Positions 1 through 8,433 are shown, counted from the first letter of the stretch. The stretch is 64,000 nt of DNA from Paenibacillus_AR sp051594765 (GCF_051594765.1 NZ_JBPPGJ010000015.1:1-64000), one strand, 5' to 3'. Notes: generated by a model from the sequence alone, not told the origin. Numbers and translations: made by a program.

Positions 1-63
1 CAGATTATTCTCCTTTACGAATGCCTTCACCTGTTCTTTACTAAACCGTGCCACCTGTGTCAT
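1..63 (-). CDS. IS256-family transposase, N-terminal 21 codons only
   Basis: The minus strand reads MTQVARFSKEQVKAFVKENN and continues off the window. The ARFSKEQVKAFVKENN segment resembles the N-terminus of mutator/IS256-type transposases of Bacillota, recognised from memory. Two starts are possible. ATG at 63 has GAGAGG directly against it. GTG at 54 has the same GAGAGG nine bases upstream, which is the better spacing. Domains and catalytic residues are outside the window. Confidence 0.65.
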   Translation of the reverse strand, partial: MTQVARFSKEQVKAFVKENNL

Positions 64-137
64 CCTCTCAAACCGACCTTTCCTTCTAGTTTACTAGATT
101 TGGTTTTGAGAGTTTACACAAAATATTTTACAGACTC
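1..137 (-). mobile_element. End of an IS256-family insertion sequence, cut by the window edge
   Basis: A transposase start lies at the window edge on the minus strand. Upstream of it the terminal sequence GAGTCTGTAAAATATTTTG, followed by TGTAAACTC (about 110-137), looks like the inverted-repeat end of IS256-family elements. The element therefore ends near 137 and extends left out of view. The other end and the target duplication cannot be checked. Confidence 0.7.
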
Positions 138-188
138 ATTATCCCCTTTACTCAGGATAAAAAAAGGATCATTTTGGAAAATCAGCAC

Positions 189-217
189 TGGAAACGGGAA
201 CATTTGTTTGGTATAAT
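189..217 (+). promoter_or_regulatory. Possible promoter upstream of the IS1595-type transposase
   Basis: TGGAAA (189-194) and TATAAT (212-217) are separated by 17 bases. The -10 is perfect and the -35 matches 4 of 6. The rest of the 138-363 interval holds nothing else recognised. Confidence 0.3.
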
Positions 218-363
218 CTAACTATAGGAACAAACACTCCCGTCTCCAGATCTATCTCGTGATCCAACCGGCCATTCCCTGCCTCGTTGCAATTGGATAT
301 CACTACGTTTGATCCCGTTACATCGGCTTCCAAGCCCTGTTTTTATTCGCATCTATGTGAAGG

Positions 364-1287
364 GTGGTGCAGCTCTTGAGCTTTCCTTTCGAATATGTGA
401 CGTCTGAATTGAAGACGGAGTCTGCATGCATCCAGTATTTATACCACCACAAGTGGCCCCACGGGTTTTCTTGTCCGGCGTGCGGGCACTGGCGAGCTTA
501 CACCATATCCACGCGCAAGCTTCCCTTGTACGAATGCAGCTGCTGCAAGCATCAGACCTCTCTCCTATCCGGGACGGTTATGGAAGGCAGCCGCACCTCC
601 CTTGTGAAGTGGTTCCAAGCCATCCAGCTCATATCGGATCCGGAGCACGGCATAAGCGCCTTAACCCTTTGTCGCATCCTCTGTGTGACCTATAAGACAG
701 CATGGAGCATGCTCCATAAGATTCGCTATGCCATGGGACGCGCCGAAGCCGAGGAGCCTCTCCACGGACAAGTGGTTATCCATGACGCCTGTTATGGGAG
801 ACCCCACAATTCAACCGTTTTCCAGCATCCCGAGGAATCGCCCGTTGTGGTAGGTTCAGTTGTATCGGAAGATCAGCCATCCCGTATTATGTTTCGGATG
901 GTGCCGACGGAGTGGATGTTGGGCCGCCAAATTCTCCCGATCGCCGCCCGCTCCTTTATTCGGGACCACGTCAGCGAATCTTCAAAACGTTCCTGCTCCA
1001 TTCATCTGCTTCGTTTCGCTCCCGCTCGAACCAAGATTGCTCGGCCGCTCTTTCGGGGAGCTTGTCTTTGGCTGAACCAGACCTTCCGCGGAATCGGCAA
1101 GAAACATCTTCAAGCCTACTTGGATGAATTCTGCTGCCGCACCAATCTTACTCTAAGCTCTGCCCCCATCTTTGCAGGTATAAGTCACATCTGCGCCGCT
1201 TTCGGTACCATTACCTACCGGGCCCTCACAACCAAGCCGGTTATTTCGAAGCAACAGATCGCGCTCCTATACCGCAAAGCGGGATAA
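364..1287 (+). CDS. IS1595/ISXO2-like transposase, probably inactive
   Basis: The 307-residue frame begins with an IS1595-type zinc ribbon (CPACGHW and CSCCKHQ, about residues 37-64). A DDE-type region follows: PVVVGSVVSEDQPSRIMF matches the family's PVVGAVE segment, and KHLQAYLDEFC near the C-terminus is a hallmark of ISXO2-like transposases. The first catalytic Asp may survive in IHDACYG. The usual TDGW-type second Asp is absent: the region after FIRDHV reads SESSKRSCSIHLL. I infer a decayed or domesticated copy, although no stop codon interrupts it. The start is tandem GTG codons without a strong ribosome site. No terminal inverted repeats were found around it. Confidence 0.6.
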   Translation: MVQLLSFPFEYVTSELKTESACIQYLYHHKWPHGFSCPACGHWRAYTISTRKLPLYECSCCKHQTSLLSGTVMEGSRTSLVKWFQAIQLISDPEHGISALTLCRILCVTYKTAWSMLHKIRYAMGRAEAEEPLHGQVVIHDACYGRPHNSTVFQHPEESPVVVGSVVSEDQPSRIMFRMVPTEWMLGRQILPIAARSFIRDHVSESSKRSCSIHLLRFAPARTKIARPLFRGACLWLNQTFRGIGKKHLQAYLDEFCCRTNLTLSSAPIFAGISHICAAFGTITYRALTTKPVISKQQIALLYRKAG

Positions 1288-1686
1288 GTCTGCCTGCACT
1301 TTTATGTCGCTCTAGCACTTACCTCCGCTGCTTCTGCTGCCATTTCGATTCCACTTTTCATTCATGGTGAGAGGGGGAACTTTCCTCATGCATACTTCTA
1401 CATCCGATCAGATTATCATCAGCCATACGCAACTTCTAATGAGCTCAGATCCCCTGGTCTCTCCCCTTTTCCTGAGCGAGTGGGATAATGGACAGAAGTA
1501 TCCGTTGGGAGCACCATCACCTCCGCCACCTCCGCCACCTCCGCCACCTCCACCACCTCCACCACCTTCATCACCTTCACCATCTCTATCACTTCTACCA
1601 CCTACCACCTTCTCCACCAGCATCCTCTCATGTCGACTCTAACAGCAGCAACCTTCTCTACTCCCCTTCCCTCAATCCATATTCAA
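1288..1686. other. Intergenic region without a supported gene
   Basis: Between the transposase and the pfkA terminator only the 9-bp simple repeat stands out. Open frames across the repeat on both strands are compositional artefacts (poly-Pro, His-Leu, Val-Glu) without ribosome sites. Confidence 0.5.
1512..1620 (+). repeat. Degenerate 9-bp tandem repeat (CCNCCACCT)n
   Basis: About twelve 9-bp units occur head to tail. The 5' units are nearly perfect CCGCCACCT and CCACCACCT, and the 3' units drift to forms such as TCACCATCT. The pyrimidine-rich strand is the plus strand. The gradient from exact to degenerate units suggests recent slippage at the 5' side. Confidence 0.75.
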
Positions 1687-1729
1687 CAAAAAACACCGTT
1701 TCCGGCCCTAAAGGGCTGAAAACGGTGTT
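1687..1729 (-). terminator. Intrinsic terminator of pfkA
   Basis: On the minus strand AACACCGTTTTCAGCCC pairs with GGGCCGGAAACGGTGTT around a TTTA loop, followed by TTTTTTGTTG. It lies 30 bases beyond the pfkA stop. Confidence 0.85.
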
Positions 1730-1758
1730 CGCATAACTGATAAAATTCGACGATCAGA

Positions 1759-2727
1759 TTAAAGAGACAGGCGGGCTGCCAGTTGGTACAGCTCCGTGTT
1801 GAACTCCTTCTTGGTGGTGACTACCTTGTGAATATCCGTAGCCACAAGCTCGCCCTTGATGACGCCGCAGGCTTTGCCGGAGTCGCCTTCGATCAGGCGG
1901 CGGACGGCGAAGTCGCCGAGGCGGCTGGCCAGAATCCGGTCGTTGTGGGTCGGCGTACCGCCGCGCTGGATGTGGCCCAGTACGGTCAGACGGGCGTCGA
2001 TGTTGACTCGGGTGGTGATGGACTTGGCGATTTCTTCGCCGCTGCCCACACCCTCGGCCAGGACGACGATGGAGTGGCGTTTGCCGTTATCGAAGTTCTC
2101 CTTCATCCGGTCTGCGACCTCGTCCAGGTTGAACGGTACTTCCGGCACAAGGATGGATTCGGCGCCGCTGGCCAAGCCGGCATAGAGGGCGATGTCGCCG
2201 CAGTGGCGGCCCATGACCTCGACGATAGAAGCCCGCTCATGGGAGGACATGGTATCGCGCAGCTTGTTGATCGCATCCACCACAATGCTGACGGCGGTAT
2301 CGAAGCCGATGGTGAAGTCCGTGAAGGAAATGTCGTTGTCGATGGTTCCCGGCAGACCCATGGTCTTGATGCCCAGCTGGCTCAGCTTGTCAGCGCCTTG
2401 ATAGGACCCGTCTCCGCCGACGACCACCAGGCCGTCGATGCCGTGCTTGCGGAGGTTGTCCGCTGCGGTCTGCTGGCCTTCCAGTGTCATCATTTCCTTA
2501 CAGCGAGCAGTCTGGAGAATGGTGCCGCCGCGCTGGATGATGTCGCCCACGCTGCGAAGATCCATCTTGCGGATGTCGCCGTGGATCAGGCCGTAATAGC
2601 CGCGCTGGATCGCATAGACCTCCAGACCGTTAAAAAGAGCACTCCGGACAACGGCGCGGACGGCCGCGTTCATCCCTTGGGAGTCGCCACCGCTTGTAAG
2701 CACTGCAATGGATTTAACTGCGCTCAT
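1759..2727 (-). CDS. pfkA: ATP-dependent 6-phosphofructokinase
   Basis: Phosphorylates fructose-6-phosphate in the cytosol, the committing step of glycolysis. The 322-residue product has the bacterial PfkA length. Visible motifs: nucleotide-binding TSGGDSQGMNAAVRAVVR near the N-terminus, GGDGSYQGA, the catalytic PGTIDND loop with its Asp, and EVMGRHCGDIALYAG. The usual SPGMN reads SQGMN here. ATG at 2727 is chosen because GGAGG lies 7 bases upstream; an in-frame ATG 30 bases earlier overlaps the -10 box. It has its own promoter and terminator, so it is monocistronic, whereas many Bacillota have pfkA next to pyk. It could be a second PfkA of the genome, which this window cannot show. Confidence 0.95.
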   Translation of the reverse strand: MSAVKSIAVLTSGGDSQGMNAAVRAVVRSALFNGLEVYAIQRGYYGLIHGDIRKMDLRSVGDIIQRGGTILQTARCKEMMTLEGQQTAADNLRKHGIDGLVVVGGDGSYQGADKLSQLGIKTMGLPGTIDNDISFTDFTIGFDTAVSIVVDAINKLRDTMSSHERASIVEVMGRHCGDIALYAGLASGAESILVPEVPFNLDEVADRMKENFDNGKRHSIVVLAEGVGSGEEIAKSITTRVNIDARLTVLGHIQRGGTPTHNDRILASRLGDFAVRRLIEGDSGKACGVIKGELVATDIHKVVTTKKEFNTELYQLAARLSL

Positions 2728-2754
2728 AATTGTACCTCCTGAATGGATTTTGCC

Positions 2755-2783
2755 CATATAAAAGGCTGTTAAGCGTATGTCAA
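2755..2783 (-). promoter_or_regulatory. pfkA promoter
   Basis: TTGACA (2778-2783) and TATATG (2755-2760) are 17 bases apart on the minus strand, about 30 bases upstream of the chosen ATG. The -35 is perfect and the -10 matches 4 of 6. Confidence 0.6.
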
Positions 2784-2821
2784 TGGATACCCGAATTCCT
2801 CTTGCCGCGTAATACGTTCTG

Positions 2822-3904
2822 TCAGGAAGAAGAGAACCGAATCCAAACGCTATTGACCCAGAAAAACATTCTCGTCATGGGGCTGCGCTTCATCAGCTGC
2901 TTGGTGATCCGTCTGACGTCGGCTTGGGAACGCACCTTGGGGTCGGACAGATACAAGGCGATGAGGCCTTCGATAATCATGCGGTGGAAGGAGGGGGCGG
3001 ACAGTTTAGTCACCTTGCCCCGCGCTTCCCGGACGACCATGGAGATGCGTTCCACGGCAGCCTGCTGGCCGCCATAGTAGTTGCAGAAGTTCAAATCTCC
3101 ACCGATCCGGTCTTCTTCCTGGTCGATCAGATAATCCAGAAGAATATGCAGCCCGCATACGTATGGGAAATAAGCTTCCCGAATGGCTTCTACCTCATCC
3201 GCCGTCAGCTCCGGATCCGTCGCTGCCAGGAACAGCATGAACACGCCTAGGGTAGAGCCAGTGGCGGCTGCGAATTCGTTCCATTGCAGATACCGGAACC
3301 GTTCCTGGTGCTCCTCCCACCATCGGAGCAGTTCCTTCTCCCGGCAGTCGTGACGGATATGCTTATAGACCTGGAGATCGCAGTACAAGGAGACCAGCTC
3401 GCGGATGGGAGCAGCGACCAGTGAATAGGACGGAAGCAGGCAGATGCAGGATTGGCAAGTCGAGACCAGCTGTGCCAGATATCCGCCGTCCTCCTTCTCC
3501 TGCCGGAAGGCGTAATAATCCTTCAGCGGTTCCCGGGGATCAACGGCGTCCAGCATGGATTGGTGCAGCATCCGGAAGTCCTCCGGATCCATCGACGTGC
3601 TGCGGTCGCACAGGTTGTCCAGATAATCGCTGATGGTCTGGAATGCGACGATCAAGGGGATCAGTACATGGCGCTGCTCCAGATTGGCGGTGGCGTAGAC
3701 GGCTCCGCCCTGGCAATGGAACTCCTTGTCCGTCATGCTGGCCAAGGCTTGGCGCCGCAGCTCCTCATCCGCCATCCGCTCGGCGGTGCTGCGCCAATGA
3801 TTCAATTGGCTCCGCACCTCCGGAAGCACGTAACGGTATACCCGCTGCATGAGGCGCAGCGGATTGCGGGGATACGGCTTGGCTTTATCGGTTAAACGGT
3901 TCAA
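2822..3904 (-). CDS. ytpB: Tetraprenyl-beta-curcumene synthase family protein (YtpB)
   Basis: The family (DUF2600) cyclises tetraprenyl diphosphate to a C35 terpene; in Bacillus subtilis these sesquarterpenes occur in spores. The 360-residue product carries acidic metal-binding motifs expected of the family: SDYLDNLCDR near residue 90 and LDYLIDQEEDRIGGD near 250. TTG at 3904 is preferred because GGAGG lies 8 bases upstream. The alternative ATG at 3955 has no ribosome site and would overlap the upstream gene by 71 bases instead of 20. Overlap with that gene suggests coupled translation. Confidence 0.85.
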   Translation of the reverse strand: MNRLTDKAKPYPRNPLRLMQRVYRYVLPEVRSQLNHWRSTAERMADEELRRQALASMTDKEFHCQGGAVYATANLEQRHVLIPLIVAFQTISDYLDNLCDRSTSMDPEDFRMLHQSMLDAVDPREPLKDYYAFRQEKEDGGYLAQLVSTCQSCICLLPSYSLVAAPIRELVSLYCDLQVYKHIRHDCREKELLRWWEEHQERFRYLQWNEFAAATGSTLGVFMLFLAATDPELTADEVEAIREAYFPYVCGLHILLDYLIDQEEDRIGGDLNFCNYYGGQQAAVERISMVVREARGKVTKLSAPSFHRMIIEGLIALYLSDPKVRSQADVRRITKQLMKRSPMTRMFFWVNSVWIRFSSS

Positions 3905-4502
3905 GACTATGCCCTCCGCTTGCGTTACGGTATGAATATTCCAATAAACCCACAATCTCGTGCTTCTGCAGAGCGGTCAAGAGGCGTTCCAGCTTCAGCT
4001 CATGCCCCGAGGTTACCGTTCCCTGCACCAGATCGATGAAGAGGCAGGGATCCCATGTCCGCTGGAGATAGAATTGGTGCAGGCTCACCCGAAGCTCTAC
4101 CGCCTCGACCTGCTCCCAATCGCCGTTCCTGAGCAGCTCCGACTTCACCGTCTGAAGGCGCTCGAAAACCGGATGAGGACCTGCTTGAACCATCCAGTAC
4201 TTGGCGTTCTCATAGTCTCCCTCCATCCGGTGCATGATGCCGTGCCAATAGCTGCCGGTCGGATTATGGATATCCTGGGACAGCACGTGGGACCGGTTCA
4301 GGCTCTCATTCCACAGATGCAGTCCGGCCTTGACCGCCAATCCGAAAGCCAGATCGAAACGGGACCGGTCCTCCGCCAGGTCGGAGGTGATCAGATCGGC
4401 GATTCTCCGGTCCAGCCCTTCGTCCCATATACCTGTCGGGAATAAGCTTGGATCCCGGTCACGCAAACGTTCGACCAAACGGATGAACGGTTGATCATTC
4501 AT
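3885..4502 (-). CDS. Conserved protein of unknown function, overlaps ytpB
   Basis: A soluble 205-residue protein without signal peptide or membrane segment. The central block SYWHGIMHRMEGDYENAKYW, followed by GPHPVF, has the spacing and His/Trp/Tyr content of a conserved site. I recall similar unnamed proteins in several phyla but know no function. Its last 20 bases overlap the start of ytpB, so the two are probably co-translated. A weak region precedes the ATG (GGAGTGAAGCATCC), giving a plausible GGAG ribosome site 10 bases upstream. Confidence 0.75.
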   Translation of the reverse strand: MNDQPFIRLVERLRDRDPSLFPTGIWDEGLDRRIADLITSDLAEDRSRFDLAFGLAVKAGLHLWNESLNRSHVLSQDIHNPTGSYWHGIMHRMEGDYENAKYWMVQAGPHPVFERLQTVKSELLRNGDWEQVEAVELRVSLHQFYLQRTWDPCLFIDLVQGTVTSGHELKLERLLTALQKHEIVGLLEYSYRNASGGHSLEPFNR

Positions 4503-4635
4503 GGATGCTTCACTCCAATCCGCCGCCGGGACGAGCCGTCGTTGACGGCATCGCCATTTTTACGAAATTTCATTCTTTCATTATATATCAAAGTTTGGCC
4601 AAAACACTGCGAAGAATTCCCGAACTTTTGGCAGA

Positions 4636-4920
4636 TCAGCCCGTACGGAACCAGATGTTCAGATCGTTCACTCTGCTGGCCAGCTCGGAGATCTCCCCGT
4701 TGAGCCTGCAGCTCTCGTCGAAGGAATCCTCCAACCCCAGCCGCTCCTGCATTTCGATGATGAGGCGCTCGAAGGCCATGATCCGGTCCGGAATGCGCCC
4801 GCGGATCTCCTCCCATTCCGTCAGGATGGCGAACTGCTCTTCCGCGGAGTACATTTCCCATTCCTTCGCAAGCCGCGGCACCGGGATTCCCAGTCGTTCG
4901 TCATAGCGGAAAAACGGCAT
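4636..4920 (-). CDS. Small conserved helical protein of unknown function
   Basis: A 94-residue acidic protein beginning MPFFRYDERLGIPVPRLAKE. It appears mostly alpha-helical, with heptad-like stretches (FAILTEWEEIRGRIPDRIMAF and the C-terminal ELASRVNDL). The ATG at 4920 is chosen because GGGGA lies about 8 bases upstream; longer in-frame starts to 4962 lack a good site. No enzyme motif is visible. It is separated from the next gene on this strand by 130 bases, which hold nothing recognised. Confidence 0.6.
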   Translation of the reverse strand: MPFFRYDERLGIPVPRLAKEWEMYSAEEQFAILTEWEEIRGRIPDRIMAFERLIIEMQERLGLEDSFDESCRLNGEISELASRVNDLNIWFRTG

Positions 4921-5038
4921 CAAAATCCCCATTCCCCTTTTCGTGTCGGCTTTGTTAAGCATTATATTTTAATCTCCCGCTGCCCGTCAATCATGATATA
5001 CTATGCTTTAATACTTAAATAACCAGACAGGAGCACCT

Positions 5039-6379
5039 ATGGAAAGAGCAAACGCACCTCAACCGAACGTCACCTTAGCCCAAATGTTCGCCTTTTTCAT
5101 TCCCCTCGGCTTGTCATCCAGCCTGGTTACCATATCCCACGTCATCATCAACGGCACCTTGACCCGCTCCGCCCATCCCGAGGCCGTGCTCTCCAGCTAC
5201 GCCGTGGCCATGAGCCTTCTCGGCATTACCGAGAAGCCTGCCGTGCTCTTGAGACAGACCTGCTCCGCCCTGGTGCGGGACCGGATCTCCTTTCGGGCCA
5301 TCTCACTGGTATTCGTCTATCTATTGATCGGGATTCTCGTCGTCGGCGGTCTGGTGTCCTACTCAGACGTAGGCCGTCTTGTCTTCGGCGGCCTGTACGG
5401 AGCGTCTCCGGACGAGGTGGAGCCGATCATGCACGTCTACCGGGTGCTGATGTTCGTCAGTATCTTCTCCGGTCTGCGCTGCCTGTTCCATGGGGTCATC
5501 ATCTTCAATAAAAGAACGCTGTGGCTCACCCTTGGCATGGTGGTTCGGCTGGTCGGCATGTACGCCCTCTCCCAATATTATCTGTCCAAGGGTGTGGAGA
5601 GCGGCCAGGTTGGCGCCGTCATCTTCCTGGTGGGCATGGTGGTGGAGGCCGTTGTAGCCGTATGGGAAGGGCTTCGCTTATACCGCAAAGAGCTCCCGGA
5701 GAAGAAACCGGACCATCCTTATGAGAAGCCCAGCCAGATCTTCTCCTTCTACCGGCCGCTGCTTTTCTCTTCCTTTATTGCCGTCATCATCGCACCGGCC
5801 ATCAACATCTGCTTGGGCCAGACGCCGGAATCCCAGCGGTCCATCGCCGCCTTCGCCCTGGCCGGCAGCGTCTGCCAGCTGGTGATCAGCTTCTTCTCTT
5901 ATCTGCACCAGATCGTCTTGAACTTCTATCGTACGGATGCCCGCAAGGTACGTCAGTTCACCCTGCTGATGGCCTTCATTCCAACCCTTCTGTTGGGGCT
6001 CCTAAGCTTTACCCCGCTTGGGTCCTGGGTCATGACGGTTGTTCTCGGCGCCAAGTCCCAATTGCTGCATGAAAGTCTTCTAACCCTGCGGTTCTTCATG
6101 ATTATGACCCTGGCCTTCACGTGGCTGGACTATTCCAACGGTCTGCTCATGCTCCGCGGCGAGACCAAGGTTATGGTCTGGTCCCAGGCCTCCAACGTGC
6201 TGGTCACCGTCCTGATTCTGATCGGCGGGCTCCTGGCCGCTCCCGGCTTGAACAGCCGCATCGGTGTTCTGGCCCAATCCTTCGGAGTGGTGGCGGAGCT
6301 CGCGGTGGTGACCTGGTCTCTTCGCTTATCCGCCAAAAACAGCGCCCGGATCCGTCCGGCCGAGCAGCTTCGGGGATAA
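5039..6379 (+). CDS. MATE/MOP-superfamily multispanning exporter or flippase
   Basis: A 446-residue hydrophobic protein with about 12 predicted membrane segments and a cytosolic loop near the middle (RLYRKELPEKKPDHPYEKPS). Length and segment arrangement fit the multidrug/oligosaccharidyl-lipid exporter superfamily. Homologues in Paenibacillus are commonly named multi antimicrobial extrusion protein. The substrate cannot be deduced. ATG at 5039 follows GACAGGAGCACCT, with AGGAG 6 bases upstream. It is followed within 50 bases by an MFS gene on the same strand, so the two may share a transcript. Confidence 0.75.
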   Translation: MERANAPQPNVTLAQMFAFFIPLGLSSSLVTISHVIINGTLTRSAHPEAVLSSYAVAMSLLGITEKPAVLLRQTCSALVRDRISFRAISLVFVYLLIGILVVGGLVSYSDVGRLVFGGLYGASPDEVEPIMHVYRVLMFVSIFSGLRCLFHGVIIFNKRTLWLTLGMVVRLVGMYALSQYYLSKGVESGQVGAVIFLVGMVVEAVVAVWEGLRLYRKELPEKKPDHPYEKPSQIFSFYRPLLFSSFIAVIIAPAINICLGQTPESQRSIAAFALAGSVCQLVISFFSYLHQIVLNFYRTDARKVRQFTLLMAFIPTLLLGLLSFTPLGSWVMTVVLGAKSQLLHESLLTLRFFMIMTLAFTWLDYSNGLLMLRGETKVMVWSQASNVLVTVLILIGGLLAAPGLNSRIGVLAQSFGVVAELAVVTWSLRLSAKNSARIRPAEQLRG

Positions 6380-6425
6380 GAGGCCGCAGGGTCCTATCTC
6401 CTAGAAAGGCAAGGTGTTTATCCGC

Positions 6426-7604
6426 ATGTCTCAAGAACCGGTGATCAAGACCTTTTCCTTCTCCTACTTCATGACCATGGCACTGGTGATCTCCTTCTTC
6501 CCGTTATACTTCGACTCCCTGGGCTACAGCAAGCTGCAGATCGGCTCCCTGTACTCCATAGGGCCGGCTATGGGCATCGTCTCCAATCTGGTATGGGGGC
6601 TTCTGAGCGACCGCTTCCAGACGCTGAAGAAAACCATCCTTGCCGTCCTGGCGGGCCAGCTGATCATGGTCCTCCTGCTGTTCCGGACCGACGTCTACAG
6701 CATTCTGTTCATCATCATGACCGGATTCTATTTCTTCCAGACCCCGCTGAACGGCTTGAACGACAGCCAGATCCTGCTCCATGTCAAGTCGACGGGCAAG
6801 AGCTATGCCGGCTTCCGTATCTTCGGCTCCATGGGCTTCGCCTTCGCCGCCGTTCTCTGCGGGTTCGTCCTGACCAGCATGGGAGTAAGCGTCATCGCTT
6901 ACCTGACCATCGGCAGCGTCTCTCTATCCCTGCTCCTGGCACTCTTCCTGAAGGATAATCGGGCGGGGATGAAGCGGATGGAGCTCTCCGGCGTATGGAA
7001 AGTGGTGTTCTCGAAACGTTTCCTCTTGTTCCTGGTGCTGATTCTGGTCATGTCCATCGCCCACCGCAGCAACGACGGCTTCCTGGCCTTGTATATGAAG
7101 GACTTGGGGGCGGACAAAGATCTGGTCGGCCTGGCATGGATGGCCTCGGCGGTCAGCGAGATCCCGGTGCTGTTCTACTTGAGCAAGCACGGCCACAAGT
7201 ACAAGGAGCTGCCCCTGCTTGCCGTCGCTTGTGCGGTCTATGCGATCCGATTCTTCCTGATGAGTCTCGCGCAGGGTCCCGGCTGGATCATCGCAATCCA
7301 GGCCATGCACAGCCTGTCGTTCGGCATCTTCCTGGTCACGGCGCTCCGCTACATTCAGCAGATCGTACCGGATGAATACCGGGCCACGGGGCAGGCGGTC
7401 TACAATATCGCTTGGAGCGGCGCAGCCGGACTAATCAGCGGCTTTGCCGGAGGCCACATCTACGATCTATGGGGCGGAGTGATCCTATACCGCTTCGCGG
7501 CCGCTACCGCCGTTCTGGCCGGCATCGGCTTTGTCACCACCCACTTCCTGCAGAGGAATACGGGCGATGTCCCGATTACCATATCGAAAGGGGAATCCGT
7601 ATGA
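6426..7604 (+). CDS. MFS transporter (MFS_1-like)
   Basis: About 392 residues with 12 predicted membrane segments. The inter-helix motif GLLSDRFQTLKK after the second segment is the standard MFS signature. The pattern resembles the 3-phenylpropionate-permease-like branch, but no substrate can be assigned. ATG at 6426 (MSQEPVIK) has AAGGTG 9 bases upstream; a GTG at 6414 is the alternative. Its stop overlaps the next start as ATGA, so translation is coupled to the CYTH gene. Confidence 0.85.
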   Translation: MSQEPVIKTFSFSYFMTMALVISFFPLYFDSLGYSKLQIGSLYSIGPAMGIVSNLVWGLLSDRFQTLKKTILAVLAGQLIMVLLLFRTDVYSILFIIMTGFYFFQTPLNGLNDSQILLHVKSTGKSYAGFRIFGSMGFAFAAVLCGFVLTSMGVSVIAYLTIGSVSLSLLLALFLKDNRAGMKRMELSGVWKVVFSKRFLLFLVLILVMSIAHRSNDGFLALYMKDLGADKDLVGLAWMASAVSEIPVLFYLSKHGHKYKELPLLAVACAVYAIRFFLMSLAQGPGWIIAIQAMHSLSFGIFLVTALRYIQQIVPDEYRATGQAVYNIAWSGAAGLISGFAGGHIYDLWGGVILYRFAAATAVLAGIGFVTTHFLQRNTGDVPITISKGESV

Positions 7605-8116
7605 ACCAAGAAATCGAACGCAAATACCTTTTGAACGCTTTCCCGAAGCGCGAAATCGATAGCGGCGAATTGAAGGTGGTCAGCCGCCGGACGATCGAGC
7701 AGACCTACCTGGCTCTTACGGAGACGGAGGAAATCCGGGTCCGCAAGCTCTTCGCGGAAGGCAGCAAGCCGGTCTTCACCCACACCTTCAAGAAAGGGCA
7801 CGGCCTCTCCCGCGGGGAAGTGGAGTATGAGATCAGCGCCGAGATCTATCATCAGCTCCTGGACGACTCCGGCTACTCTCCTCTGATCAAGACCCGCACC
7901 AAGGTGCAGGATCCGTCGGGGCGATTGATCGAGATCGACGAATACCACCAATTCGATCTGCTGACCGTGGAGACGGAGTTTCAGTCGGAGGAAGAAGCGC
8001 TGGCCTTCGTGGCGCCGGCATGGTTCGGCCCCGAAATCGGCAGCGAGCTCGAATACCGCAACAAGCGGCTGTGGTCCTCTGTCCAGCGCAGGCCTGAGAC
8101 GGGACTGGGGGATTAA
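7601..8116 (+). CDS. CYTH domain protein (triphosphate tunnel metalloenzyme)
   Basis: A 171-residue CYTH-type protein. The N-terminal EIERKYLL is the family's ExExK motif, and the strand-rich body supplies further charged residues (REVEYEIS, RLIEIDEYH, TVETEF) that line the triphosphate tunnel. Members are often inorganic triphosphatases, or adenylate cyclases in some lineages; here triphosphatase is the default inference. ATG at 7601 has AAAGGGG upstream and overlaps the MFS stop by four bases. Confidence 0.85.
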   Translation: MNQEIERKYLLNAFPKREIDSGELKVVSRRTIEQTYLALTETEEIRVRKLFAEGSKPVFTHTFKKGHGLSRGEVEYEISAEIYHQLLDDSGYSPLIKTRTKVQDPSGRLIEIDEYHQFDLLTVETEFQSEEEALAFVAPAWFGPEIGSELEYRNKRLWSSVQRRPETGLGD

Positions 8117-8137
8117 ATGCGCACCGCAGACCAAATA

Positions 8138-8172
8138 AAGCCGATTCCCCCCAACAGGAGAATCGGCTTCTT
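8138..8172 (+). terminator. Intrinsic terminator after the CYTH gene
   Basis: AAGCCGATTC (8138-8147) pairs with GAATCGGCTT (8160-8169), then TCTTTA. It ends the flippase/MFS/CYTH cluster. Confidence 0.7.
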
Positions 8173-8189
8173 TAGATTCTACCAAACAT

Positions 8190-8217
8190 ATAAAAACGGC
8201 TCTCCGTGGAGAGCCGT
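8190..8217 (-). terminator. Intrinsic terminator of the cold-shock gene
   Basis: On the minus strand ACGGCTCTCCACGGAGAGCC forms a 9-10 bp hairpin followed by TTTTTATA, 19 bases after the stop. Confidence 0.85.
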
Positions 8218-8235
8218 GGGATTTCGGAAAGTCTC

Positions 8236-8433
8236 TTACAGTTTAACCACGTTAGCGGCTTGCGGCCCGCGGTTGCCTTGAGTGATGTCGAATTCCACTT
8301 GTTGGCCTTCCTCGAGCGTCTTGAAGCCGTCGCCAGTGATGGCGGAGTAGTGCACGAATACATCGTTGCCTTGATCAACTTGGATGAAGCCGTAGCCTTT
8401 CTCTGCGTTAAACCATTTCACTGTACCCTTCAA
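8236..8433 (-). CDS. Cold-shock protein, CspA/CspB family
   Basis: A 65-residue OB-fold RNA/single-strand DNA chaperone of standard length. The RNA-binding motifs KGYGFIQV (RNP1-like) and VFVHYSAI (RNP2-like) are intact. The start is TTG, with AGGAGG 8 bases upstream. The transcript has its own promoter about 95 bases upstream, giving a leader of roughly 85 nt. Long structured leaders are typical of csp genes and mediate temperature control. The leader contains GC-rich inverted repeats (TGCCCGGTCGGGGCA). Confidence 0.95.
   Translation of the reverse strand: MKGTVKWFNAEKGYGFIQVDQGNDVFVHYSAITGDGFKTLEEGQQVEFDITQGNRGPQAANVVKL

Noticed and set aside
1364..1642. Plus-strand ORF encoding a poly-proline protein
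   Set aside because: It is generated by the 9-bp repeat, has no ribosome site, and all other frames across the repeat are also open.
4499..4861. 120-codon minus-strand ORF beside the small helical protein gene
   Set aside because: It overlaps the better-supported gene at 4636-4920 in another frame and has Arg/Gly/Ala-rich shadow composition.
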